Part shown: in pieces, positions 8,191 to 15,679 of the stretch
Position numbering within the stretch: position 1 is the first letter of the stretch
Layout: each line of letters starts with the position of its first letter
Assembly: GCA_902776415.1 (NCBI GenBank)
Contig: CACYPY010000011.1
Span: forward strand, 1-40,266
Direction of reading: 5' to 3'
Length of the DNA: 40,266 nucleotides
Source of the DNA: an uncultured Ruminobacter sp.
GTDB lineage: Bacteria > Pseudomonadota > Gammaproteobacteria > Enterobacterales > Succinivibrionaceae
Notes under the pieces: generated by a model
Told to the model about the DNA's origin: nothing
What the model saw: the letters and a program-made list of their open reading frames with translations, nothing else
Database searches by the model: none
Made by a program: the position numbers and the translations under genes

Positions 8191-9501
8191 ATGCAAGTTT
8201 CTATCGAAGCTTCCGAAGGTTTAAACCGCCAGTTGAAGGTAACCATTCCGTCAGAGGATTACAAGAAGGCACGTCAGAAGGAATTCGTGATGATTTCACG
8301 TAATCGCAAGTTCCCGGGATTCCGTTCCGGTCACGTTCCGGCAAACATCATTGAACGTGATTACGGTGCCGAAATTGCTGAGAGAACCCTCAGCAGCCTT
8401 ATTAACAAGTCCGTCTATCCGGCTCTTGTTCAGAGCAAGATCAGCAACATCGAAGGTGACAGTGTTCCTGTGGTTGCCAATATTACCAATAACGGCCCGG
8501 AACAGGACCTGGTTTACACCCTGGAATTTGAGGTTAAGCCTGAAGTGAATCTCGACAAGGATCTTGCCACCGTTGCCGTTGACAAGATCGAGGGTGAGAT
8601 TGGTGATGCTGACATGGATCAGATGATTACCAATCTGAGACGCCAGTCCGGCAAGTGGGTTGAAAATGCCGAAAAGACTGCCGCAAAGGATGACCGTGTT
8701 GAGATCGCTTTTGAAGGATTTATTGATGGCAATACCTTTGAGGGTGGCAAGTCAGAAGGGTATCCCCTGATTCTTGGTTCCGGCGTGATGATTCCCGGTT
8801 TTGAGGATCAGATTATCGGACACAAGGCAGGTGACGAGTTTGAAATCAATGTAACCTTCCCTGAGAACTACGGGAACAAGGAACTTGCCGGCAAGGCCGC
8901 TGTTTTCAAGTCCAAACTGAACAAGGTTTTTGAAAATCAGCTTCCCGAACTTGACGAAAAGTTCTTCTCCTTCTACAGCGAAACTGCCAAGACCATTGAC
9001 GATTTCCGTGCCGAGGTTCGCAAGAACATGGAGCGCGAACTCAGCAAGATCGTTAACGATACCAACGTCAGGGCAGTTCTGGAAAAGCTGGTCAGCGAAT
9101 TCGGCGGCTTTGATGTTCCTTCCAGACTGGTTGCCCAGCATGTTGTGGATACCAAGAAGGACTATGAGAAGAGAAAGAGACCGGCCCCTGCTGACAGTGT
9201 TATTGAAGACAGCATCAAGCGTGGTCTTACCACCAGATACGTTGTTGACGCGTTTATAACCAAGTACGGCATCAAGCTGGATCAGAAGGCAGTAGAGTCC
9301 TACATTGACATGATTGCTTCCGCTTATGACAGCTCCGAGGAGTACAAGAAGGCTGTTATGAACAACAAGGAAATGTACAGCAAGCTGGCTGACCTTTCCT
9401 TCCAGAAACAGATTGCCGATTTCTTCTTTGAACACGCCAATCCGACTGTTATCAAGAAGACCTTTACCGAGCTTACTGCCATGTACGGCAGGTACTACTA
9501 A
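8191..9501 (+). CDS. tig: Trigger factor, ribosome-associated chaperone
   Basis: Trigger factor binds ribosomal protein L23 at the exit tunnel and shields nascent chains; it also has peptidyl-prolyl isomerase activity. The 436-residue product (E. coli 432) starts MQVSIEASEGL as expected. The ribosome-binding loop is GFRSGHVP at residues 43-50, the same positions as in E. coli, with a histidine where many homologues have lysine. The FKBP-type domain (about 150-245) and the C-terminal helical arms follow. GAGGT precedes the ATG. It is first in the conserved tig-clpP-clpX cluster but is separated from clpP by tandem hairpin terminators, so it is probably its own unit, driven from 7964-7992. Confidence 0.97.
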   Translation: MQVSIEASEGLNRQLKVTIPSEDYKKARQKEFVMISRNRKFPGFRSGHVPANIIERDYGAEIAERTLSSLINKSVYPALVQSKISNIEGDSVPVVANITNNGPEQDLVYTLEFEVKPEVNLDKDLATVAVDKIEGEIGDADMDQMITNLRRQSGKWVENAEKTAAKDDRVEIAFEGFIDGNTFEGGKSEGYPLILGSGVMIPGFEDQIIGHKAGDEFEINVTFPENYGNKELAGKAAVFKSKLNKVFENQLPELDEKFFSFYSETAKTIDDFRAEVRKNMERELSKIVNDTNVRAVLEKLVSEFGGFDVPSRLVAQHVVDTKKDYEKRKRPAPADSVIEDSIKRGLTTRYVVDAFITKYGIKLDQKAVESYIDMIASAYDSSEEYKKAVMNNKEMYSKLADLSFQKQIADFFFEHANPTVIKKTFTELTAMYGRYY

Positions 9502-9542
9502 TCCGGAATTCCGGAGCAGTATACAGCTCTGAAACAGAACAG

Positions 9543-9573
9543 AACCTGCCTGATTGTCTCCGGCAGGTTTTTT
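9543..9573 (+). terminator. Intrinsic terminator of tig
   Basis: AACCTGCC (9543-9550) pairs with GGCAGGTT (9562-9569), followed by a T-run to 9573. It is a classical hairpin-plus-T terminator just after tig. Confidence 0.85.
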
Positions 9574-9585
9574 GTTTTTTCTGAA

Positions 9586-9614
9586 AACCGCCCGTGTCAA
9601 GAGGCGGTTCTTTT
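9586..9614 (+). terminator. Second hairpin after tig
   Basis: AACCGCC (9586-9592) pairs with GGCGGTT (9603-9609), followed by CTTTT. It may be a backup terminator or part of the clpP upstream region. Confidence 0.5.
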
Positions 9615-9708
9615 CATAAAATTATGAGCTTTTTATCGCCATAGCCTCCATAAGATGGTAAAATCACCTAATTGATTACGTGACTAGTATATTTTGGATG
9701 AAGGCAGC

Positions 9709-10332
9709 ATGTCATTTGAAAGCAGTAACGGCAGCCTTGCTGAGAAGGCCGCTTTGATTCCTTATGTTATTGAACAGACCGCAAAGGGCGAAAGGTCCTA
9801 TGATATCTATTCCCGTCTTTTAAAGGAAAGGATTGTGTTTCTGGTCGGAGAGGTTGAGGATCACATGGCCAACCTGGTGGTGGCCCAGCTTCTGTTTCTG
9901 GAATCGGAAGATCCGGACAAGGATATCTATCTTTACATCAATTCCCCCGGCGGTGTCGTTACTGCAGGAATGAGCGTCTATGACACCATGCAGTTTATCA
10001 AGCCTGACGTGTGCACCCTCTGTCTGGGACAGGCCTGCTCCATGGGATCCTTCCTTCTGGCAGCCGGCGCTCCGGGAAAAAGATATTCCCTTCCCAGCTC
10101 CCGGATTATGATTCATCAGGTTCTGGGCGGTTTCAAGGGACAGGCTTCCGATATTGAAATCCATGCCCGGGAGACTCTCCGGATCAAGGAGGAAATGAAC
10201 AAGAAGCTTTCCTTCCACACCGGCCGCAGCTACGAGGAAGTGGTGCGTGCCACCGACAGAGATAATTTCATGTCTGCCGAGGAAGCCAGAGATTTTGGTC
10301 TTATTGACGAGGTCTTGACGAAGCGTCCGTAA
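9709..10332 (+). CDS. clpP: ATP-dependent Clp protease proteolytic subunit
   Basis: ClpP forms the 14-subunit serine-protease barrel that degrades substrates unfolded by ClpX or ClpA. From the ATG at 9709 the product is 207 residues, exactly the E. coli length, and the catalytic residues fall on E. coli precursor numbers: Ser111 (GQACSMG), His136 (MIHQ) and Asp185 (GLID). A TTG five codons upstream is in frame, but the internal ATG has GAAGG just before it and the matching length. The next gene, clpX, begins 55 bases downstream, so the two are very likely cotranscribed. I could not find a convincing sigma32 promoter; TAAAAT near 9659 is a possible -10 without a good -35. Confidence 0.97.
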   Translation: MSFESSNGSLAEKAALIPYVIEQTAKGERSYDIYSRLLKERIVFLVGEVEDHMANLVVAQLLFLESEDPDKDIYLYINSPGGVVTAGMSVYDTMQFIKPDVCTLCLGQACSMGSFLLAAGAPGKRYSLPSSRIMIHQVLGGFKGQASDIEIHARETLRIKEEMNKKLSFHTGRSYEEVVRATDRDNFMSAEEARDFGLIDEVLTKRP

Positions 10333-10387
10333 GATGAAGATGCATCATTCGAAAAGATTAGAGAACAGGAAGACACAGGAAATTTAA

Positions 10388-11689
10388 ATGGCAGGAAATA
10401 AGAAAGACGGCACCGCTGGCGGAGGGACCAAGACTCTGCATTGCTCCTTCTGCAACAAGTCTCAGTATGAAGTGGCAAGACTTATCAAGGGCGGAGACGA
10501 CGTTTATATCTGCAACGAGTGCGTTGATCTCTGCAATGATATTATTTCTAAGGATCAGAAGAAGAAACAGAACGAAAAGACCGACTACCTTGAGGATCTG
10601 AAGAAGCTGCCAACCCCGCGGGAGCTCAAGTCGCACCTTGACGAGTATGTTATCGGGCAGGAAAAGGCCAAAAAGATTCTGTCGGTTGCAGTGTACAACC
10701 ACTATAAGCGTCAGCTGGTGGGGGACGAGTATGACGGCGTGGAGCTTGGCAAGTCCAATATTCTTCTTATCGGACCTACCGGTTCCGGCAAAACTCTCCT
10801 GGCGCAGACTCTGGCCCGTTTCCTGAATGTGCCTTTCGCCATGGCAGATGCCACCACCCTTACCGAGGCCGGATATGTGGGCGAGGACGTGGAGAATATT
10901 ATCCAGAAGCTTCTGCAGAACTGCGATTATGATGTTCAGAAGGCACAGAAGGGTATTGTGTTCATTGACGAAATTGACAAGATTGCCCGCAAGTCCGAGA
11001 ATCCCTCCATAACCCGTGACGTCAGCGGCGAGGGTGTGCAGCAGGCTCTTTTGAAGCTTATCGAGGGCACCATTGCCTCTGTTCCCCCGCAGGGCGGCAG
11101 AAAGCACCCTCAGCAGGATTTTGTTCAGGTGGATACCTCCAAGATCCTCTTCATCTGCGGCGGCGCCTTTGCCGGAATCGACAAGATTGTGGAACGCCGG
11201 GTGCAGAAGAATTCCGGTATCGGTTTCGGGGCTGAAGTGTTCGGGGAAAGCAACAAGCTCACACTCTCGGAGCGCATTGAAGCCGTGGAGCCTGATGATC
11301 TCAGCAAGTTCGGCATTATTCCCGAACTTATCGGCCGTCTTCCGGTAATTGCATCTTTGGACGAACTGGACAAGGATGCCCTGGTAACCATTCTGAGAGT
11401 TCCCAAGAACGCTCTTACCAGACAGTATGAAGCCATGTTCAAGCTGGGCAAGGTGAAGCTGGAGTTTACCGACGATGCCCTGGAGGCCATGGCCGACAAG
11501 GCTATCGAAAGACATACCGGCGCCCGCGGACTCAGATCCATTATGGAGGGGATTCTGCTGGATACCATGTATGAGCTGCCTTCAAACAGCGATGTGGCCA
11601 AGGTTATCATCAACAAGGACGTGATAGAGGGGCGGGATCCGATTCTGGTATACGATTCCCAGCTCCTCAGCACCGGTTCCGGTTCCTGA
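10388..11689 (+). CDS. clpX: ClpX, AAA+ unfoldase of ClpXP
   Basis: ClpX recognises, unfolds and feeds tagged proteins to ClpP. The 433-residue protein (E. coli 424) has the N-terminal zinc-binding domain with two Cys pairs (CSFCN at about 19-22, then CNECVDLC), the AAA+ Walker A GPTGSGKT at 129-136, Walker B FIDEIDK with Asp194 and Glu195, the [12 protein letters not shown] pore-loop region and the sensor-2 GARGLRSI segment. AGGA lies 8 bases before the ATG. It follows clpP directly and ends before an intrinsic terminator at 11716. In related genomes lon follows here, whereas in this window about 18 kb separates them. Confidence 0.97.
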   Translation: MAGNKKDGTAGGGTKTLHCSFCNKSQYEVARLIKGGDDVYICNECVDLCNDIISKDQKKKQNEKTDYLEDLKKLPTPRELKSHLDEYVIGQEKAKKILSVAVYNHYKRQLVGDEYDGVELGKSNILLIGPTGSGKTLLAQTLARFLNVPFAMADATTLTEAGYVGEDVENIIQKLLQNCDYDVQKAQKGIVFIDEIDKIARKSENPSITRDVSGEGVQQALLKLIEGTIASVPPQGGRKHPQQDFVQVDTSKILFICGGAFAGIDKIVERRVQKNSGIGFGAEVFGESNKLTLSERIEAVEPDDLSKFGIIPELIGRLPVIASLDELDKDALVTILRVPKNALTRQYEAMFKLGKVKLEFTDDALEAMADKAIERHTGARGLRSIMEGILLDTMYELPSNSDVAKVIINKDVIEGRDPILVYDSQLLSTGSGS

Positions 11690-11715
11690 TTCGGGATTTC
11701 CGATAACCTCGCAAG

Positions 11716-11739
11716 ACTCCTGCTCCGGCGGGAGTTTTT
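11716..11739 (+). terminator. Intrinsic terminator of clpPX
   Basis: ACTCCTGC (11716-11723) pairs with GCGGGAGT (11728-11735) around a 4-base loop, with one G-U pair, followed by TTTTT. It closes the clpPX unit. Confidence 0.8.
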
Positions 11740-11847
11740 GCATTAATGGGAACTAATGGGAACCATGATGCGGGTAGCAGAAAACCCAGTCAAGCGAGGC
11801 GTCGGGCACGTGGCAAAAGTGAACGGAAACCGGAGACGGAACGGAAT

Positions 11848-12531
11848 ATGAACGACATTGCAAAAACGCTTTTTCAGAAGAAACGGTTTATTCCGGAAGC
11901 TCTGGAAAACTTCGGGTTCAGAAAGACTCCCCGGGGCTATGAGTACACTGCCGTCATTATGGACGGGGATTTTCAGGCGGAGGTGCTGGTAATCCCCGGA
12001 GAAACTCCGGTTGTCCGGGTAGCGGATACCCTGACCGGTGAGGAGTATGTTCCGCTTCGTGCCGCAGGGTTTACCGGTGCCTATGTGACTTCCGTGCGGG
12101 AAGCCTGTGAGGATCTTCTCAGGCGCATTGCCGTCGCCTGCACCCGTGAGGTTCTGTTTGCGTCAGAGCAGGCAAATCGCATTTCAGAAATGATTTCACG
12201 CAAGTACGGCGTGAGTCCGGATTTCCCGTGGGAGAAGAACAGAAGTCAGTATCAGAGCTATGGTGTGTACCGGCATTCTGATACCGGGAAGTGGTTTGCC
12301 CTGATTATGAATGTCAGACGGGATGTGCTTTTTAAGGACGGCTGTGAAGATACCGCAGACATTATCAACCTGAAGGCGGGGCCGGAGCGAACCCGGGAAC
12401 TCTGCGACGGTATTGCAGTCTTTCCGGGGTATCACATGAACCATAAAAACTGGATTTCCGTGCTGCTTGATGACCGGCTTTCTGACGAGGCGGTGATGAG
12501 CCTTGTTGCCGACAGCTTTGAACTGACGTGA
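11848..12531 (+). CDS. MmcQ/YjbR family protein with extra N-terminal domain
   Basis: The C-terminal half (residues about 120-227) has features typical of MmcQ/YjbR proteins: ISRKYGVSPDFPWEK, a QSYGVYRHSDTGKWFAL strand pair, and the closing NHKNWISVLLDD followed by a helix. Members have a CyaY-like, double-wing fold and are assumed to bind DNA; the true function is unknown. The first 115 residues form a second, unassigned alpha/beta domain (FIPEALENFGFRK to LLRRIAVAC). The frame stays open up to an ATG at 11746, but that stretch is basic, low in complexity and begins almost in the clpX terminator, so I prefer the ATG at 11848 (227 residues). It stands alone, convergent with the small membrane protein gene that follows. 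Confidence 0.8.
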   Translation: MNDIAKTLFQKKRFIPEALENFGFRKTPRGYEYTAVIMDGDFQAEVLVIPGETPVVRVADTLTGEEYVPLRAAGFTGAYVTSVREACEDLLRRIAVACTREVLFASEQANRISEMISRKYGVSPDFPWEKNRSQYQSYGVYRHSDTGKWFALIMNVRRDVLFKDGCEDTADIINLKAGPERTRELCDGIAVFPGYHMNHKNWISVLLDDRLSDEAVMSLVADSFELT

Positions 12532-12594
12532 TTGTCATCAGGAGACTGAAACTGTACTCCGATCCCCGCGGCGGCACCATGTCGTAACATGGGA

Positions 12595-12614
12595 ACCGGG
12601 AATTTCTGCCCGGT
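12595..12614. terminator. Possible hairpin between convergent genes
   Basis: ACCGGG and CCCGGT (12595-12600 and 12609-12614) form a 6-bp stem with an 8-base loop between the ends of two convergent genes. A CCATG/CATGG pair lies just before it (12577-12592). There is no T-run, so termination here is only a possibility. Confidence 0.3.
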
Positions 12615-12622
12615 GATGACGG

Positions 12623-13045
12623 CTACCGGTATTCCCGGGAAACCGAGAAATCCGGCCCCTTTCCGCACTGCTTTGCATTAAGTCTGGTATAGGCAAGATT
12701 GCTGTCGCGGTTTTTGCGATTCCTGCTGTAAAAAGACACTTCCTCGATGCAGATGACCGATTCCGTTCCGTCGGAATAGCGGGCGGTGGCCTGGCATTTA
12801 TGTTCCTTTTTTATGTTTTTCTTCCCGTTTTGGCAGTTCATGTTGTCGATGCTGTCAATGCTGATACCGGATCCGTTTTGCGAAAGGGTTTCGTTGACCA
12901 GGGATTTTACCCGGAAGGCAATGCCGGTCTCCGTTTCGGCAAGAAAGATATCCTTGCAGGAGTATCCGATGAGCCCCAGAAATATGACAATTGTGATGAA
13001 AGATACCCATCCTCCGGACTTTTTGCCGCGTCTATTGTTCCTCAT
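12623..13045 (-). CDS. Small membrane-anchored protein with several cysteines, unknown function
   Basis: A 140-residue product that I do not recognise. A basic N-terminus (RNNRRGKK) precedes a single hydrophobic segment at about residues 13-30, ending in a Cys, so it should sit in the inner membrane with most of the chain in the periplasm. The outer part contains four further cysteines (in MNCQNG, KCQAT, VICIEE and KQCGK), suggesting two disulfides in a small folded domain. It is a convincing gene: AGGAGAGG lies a few bases before the ATG at 13045. It is transcribed towards clpX and opposite to the Srf operon. Its upstream region contains a 16-bp tandem repeat with a 22-bp palindrome, probably its operator. 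A link with the Srf operon is only positional. Confidence 0.75.
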   Translation of the reverse strand: MRNNRRGKKSGGWVSFITIVIFLGLIGYSCKDIFLAETETGIAFRVKSLVNETLSQNGSGISIDSIDNMNCQNGKKNIKKEHKCQATARYSDGTESVICIEEVSFYSRNRKNRDSNLAYTRLNAKQCGKGPDFSVSREYR

Positions 13046-13076
13046 GCTGTACCTCTCCTTCCGTACACGAAGTGTT

Positions 13077-13124
13077 ATGAAAACCGGCTGTCATGAAAAC
13101 CGGTTTTCATGAAAACCTGTTGAC
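13077..13124. repeat. Three 16-bp tandem repeats enclosing a 22-bp perfect palindrome
   Basis: The motif ATGAAAACC recurs at 13077, 13093 and 13109, exactly 16 bases apart, with the intervening bases partly conserved (CGGCTGTC, CGGTTTTC, TGTTGAC). The central copy lies in a perfect 22-bp palindrome (13091-13112). A second palindrome, TTGACG-C-CGTCAA, follows at 13120-13132. The cluster lies immediately upstream of the minus-strand gene at 13045, where its promoter must be, so it is most likely a cooperative regulator-binding site. Confidence 0.7.
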
Positions 13125-13328
13125 GCCGTCAAATATATCATGCCAGGACGGAATGTCATTTCATTTTTTATTGTTCCTATGCTGTAACGAGACGGGAACA
13201 GTAACGATTTTTACAGCCGGGGTTGTCTTGTCCCTGCCTGACACCGGATACCTCGTACTGGTTAAAAATTATCCACCTGCAGAAATTTCAGGAGATCCTC
13301 TTATTTATGAGCAAGGCCATTCCGTCAA

Positions 13329-13619
13329 TTGATTTTGGAGTCCCCCATAACCCCGATGCGGAAATCCGGAGAGCGAACGATAAGACTCTGGCATTTTGAT
13401 AGTGTTATGCTTAAAAACACTCCCGGGGAACATGTTCGGAAATTGTTTGATGATCATATTTTGCCGCAGGTCAGGGAATTGCAGCCACAGGACAATATCG
13501 GGGCTGTGATTTCTGTTCCCGGGGAATATCCGGAATCGTTGGGGGCGATCGTCTGGCGGCCATGGCAAAAACATACTTTCCCGGAGCCGGAAGAGTTTTC
13601 CGGGACGGATATTTTTTAG
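13329..13619 (+). pseudogene. Doubtful 96-codon frame, possibly a gene remnant
   Basis: The frame runs from a TTG without a ribosome binding site and encodes a chain of protein-like composition (KLFDDHILPQVRELQPQDN, then GAVISVPGEYPESLGAIVW). Codon usage resembles neighbouring genes. No start with a proper Shine-Dalgarno is visible and I recognise no family. It may be the tail of a decayed gene, or chance. Confidence 0.3.
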
Positions 13620-13656
13620 CGGATTCAATAATTATCATACCGGTCCGGCGGTTTTC

Positions 13657-13686
13657 TTGACTATTCGGAAATCCTCTTCTTATAAT
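13657..13686 (+). promoter_or_regulatory. Near-consensus sigma70 promoter of the ten-gene Srf/stator operon
   Basis: TTGACT (13657-13662) and a perfect TATAAT (13681-13686) are separated by 18 bases. Transcription would start near 13693, about 67 bases before the first ATG. I see no comparable promoter inside the operon. Confidence 0.8.
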
Positions 13687-13759
13687 CCCTGAGATAAGAT
13701 TATTCAATGCCGGCCCCAGAAAGAGCCGGGAACACAAGGTCAAAGCCGGAGCTCCTTCC

Positions 13760-15679
13760 ATGGACAGCAATGATGTAAATTTCCTCAGAAGATATGAAAA
13801 AAGCGGATATCTCAGTGTCGGAGAACAGGGACACAGCGTCAGAAAGATTCAGTCGCAGCTCCTTAAGGGAATTTGCGATACTCTTCTCGTATCCGAGCCG
13901 GACAGTGTAAAGCTCCATTTCCGGCAGCTTTTTGCCGTCCAGAACGAGAATGCCGACTGTATCAGCGTTTTTATTCCCGAAGCCGTTTCCGATATCAAAT
14001 CCGTAATATGTCTGTCCGAACTTCCTCCCGAAAGGCAGGAGGAGGTCAAACGGCAGGTGGCTTATGATTTTTCCTACCTTGCCGCCAAAGCCCGGAAGCT
14101 TATTGAAGCCCGTCCCAAACCGGACAAAATGATCTTCCTCCGATTCTTTTACAATCCCGATTTTGCCGGAGGTCTGGGGGCTTTTCTGCATCTTCCCGAC
14201 TCCGATGACAATATTTTTATAGTTAACGGCCGGATCCCGGTGGTGGCCCTTTACGGTTACAGAATCAATCCCTACCGGAACATAGGCGGAGCCGCGGCTC
14301 AGGCCGGAGAGCAGGATCCCGCCGCCGACCAGGACTGGCGCTTTCATCACCCCCTGGACAGTCTGGTGCCGGGACAGAACGGCGAGGCCGGAGAATACCG
14401 TTCCCTCAATTATGACTGGAGCGACCGGGTCGGTGCGGAAAATCTGGTGTCGGAAAACACGCCGCCGGGAAGCAGATTCCCGGCCCCGACCGGAGAGGCT
14501 TCCGAATCCGTGCCTCCGGAGATCCCCGGGAGTTCCGGCTCTGTTTCTCCGGAATCCGTTCCCGAAGCCCCGGTCGCAGATGAGTTTGAAAGCTACGCTC
14601 CCGGAGAAAGCAGCTTTCAGGGGGCTTCTGACGCCGCCGGAACCGACGAAAGCGCTGATGACCGTGCCGGAAAAGACAGTGCCGGAGAGGAGAAATCCGA
14701 AGACAGGACAGAGGATAAAGCCGGCGTTCCGCCTTTTGTGAAGTGGCTGACAGTTTTTGTGCTGGCAGCGCTTCTTGCTTTCATTCTGGTGATTATCCTG
14801 TGGTTCGTTCTTAATCCGGGAAAGCCGCTTTCCGCAATGCTTCCCTGGCACCGGGAGCCTCCGATCCTTACCGTGATTCCCGAGAAACGGGATCAGGAGG
14901 GTTCGGCGACAGAAACGCCGGTTTCCGGAACGCCTGTCCCGGATACGGTGTCAGGCAAATACACCTCAGATACCGTTACCGTTCCGGGATCCCCGGCTTC
15001 GGATCAGGGGGATTCTCTGCCAGGAGCTTTGACGGGAGCTTCGGATGACGGTAATGCGACGGCAGGAAGTCAGGATCCTTCTCTTTACAATCCGGAGTTC
15101 GATACGGAGACCGGCGGTGCTTCCGGAGGTGCGGATGACGATTCCCTGGAGCCGAATGCCGGAGGGACCGGAGATTCCGGACTTCCGGGCGGCGCGGAAT
15201 CGCTGTCCGGTCCCCGGGAAGCTTCCGGGGAGTTTTCCGGAAACGGGGATCTTCCCGCTCCTGACGGCGCAGTGGCTTCTCACGGCACGGGGGAATTCCG
15301 GGAGGACTCCGGCGGCTCCGGTTCCGCCGGTGCCCCGGGGGAACCGGGCAGCCCGGGGAATCCCGGAAGCTATCTCAAGATTTCCTACCGGGATATCGGC
15401 CCCTCCGAGGAGGAGGGCGGCAGGAGAGTGGCCTATACCGTTACAGACGAGAACAACAATGTGCGCTGCTCCCTCAGAGGGCGTGTTGCCGGGATCGACA
15501 GGGGCCGGGTGTTCTTCATTGACGAGAATGTCAAAATCGGAAACGGGTGCGACATCTCCTCATTCCCGAAGGAAATGCTCTGCTATGACAGTGACGGCTC
15601 CTTCTGCCGGGCGATTCCCAGGAACGGCGGCCAGAAGGGTTTTGTTCAGTATGTGAAATTATCCAAGGACAAGTCATGA
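13760..15679 (+). CDS. SrfA-like single-pass membrane protein, first gene of the operon
   Basis: A 639-residue protein. Residues 1-175 form a folded alpha/beta domain (for example KMIFLRFFYNPDFAGGLGAF). Residues 180-325 are acidic and low in complexity. One membrane segment spans about 329-354 (WLTVFVLAALLAFILVII). A second Gly/Ser/Pro-rich linker (355-535), ending in six collagen-like Gly-X-Y triplets, leads to a compact C-terminal domain of about 100 residues with four cysteines (VRCSL, NGCDI, MLCYD, SFCRA), suggesting disulfides and a periplasmic location. GGAG lies 8 bases before the ATG. The stop overlaps the start of srfB by 4 bases (ATGA). Position before srfB and srfC, as in Salmonella srfABC, and the membrane topology suggest a SrfA counterpart; sequence alone does not prove that homology. 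Confidence 0.7.
   Translation: MDSNDVNFLRRYEKSGYLSVGEQGHSVRKIQSQLLKGICDTLLVSEPDSVKLHFRQLFAVQNENADCISVFIPEAVSDIKSVICLSELPPERQEEVKRQVAYDFSYLAAKARKLIEARPKPDKMIFLRFFYNPDFAGGLGAFLHLPDSDDNIFIVNGRIPVVALYGYRINPYRNIGGAAAQAGEQDPAADQDWRFHHPLDSLVPGQNGEAGEYRSLNYDWSDRVGAENLVSENTPPGSRFPAPTGEASESVPPEIPGSSGSVSPESVPEAPVADEFESYAPGESSFQGASDAAGTDESADDRAGKDSAGEEKSEDRTEDKAGVPPFVKWLTVFVLAALLAFILVIILWFVLNPGKPLSAMLPWHREPPILTVIPEKRDQEGSATETPVSGTPVPDTVSGKYTSDTVTVPGSPASDQGDSLPGALTGASDDGNATAGSQDPSLYNPEFDTETGGASGGADDDSLEPNAGGTGDSGLPGGAESLSGPREASGEFSGNGDLPAPDGAVASHGTGEFREDSGGSGSAGAPGEPGSPGNPGSYLKISYRDIGPSEEEGGRRVAYTVTDENNNVRCSLRGRVAGIDRGRVFFIDENVKIGNGCDISSFPKEMLCYDSDGSFCRAIPRNGGQKGFVQYVKLSKDKS

Larger units (their letters stand above)
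13046..13759. other. Intergenic region between the small membrane protein and the Srf operon
   Basis: About 700 bases between divergent units. It contains the 16-bp repeats and palindromes near 13077-13132, a stretch with no recognisable content (13133-13328), a doubtful 96-codon frame (13329-13619) and the operon promoter (13657-13686). Confidence 0.5.

Noticed and set aside
13700..14851. 383-codon minus-strand frame opposite the SrfA-like gene
   Set aside because: Antisense shadow; the plus-strand frame has the promoter, ribosome binding site and the operon overlap.
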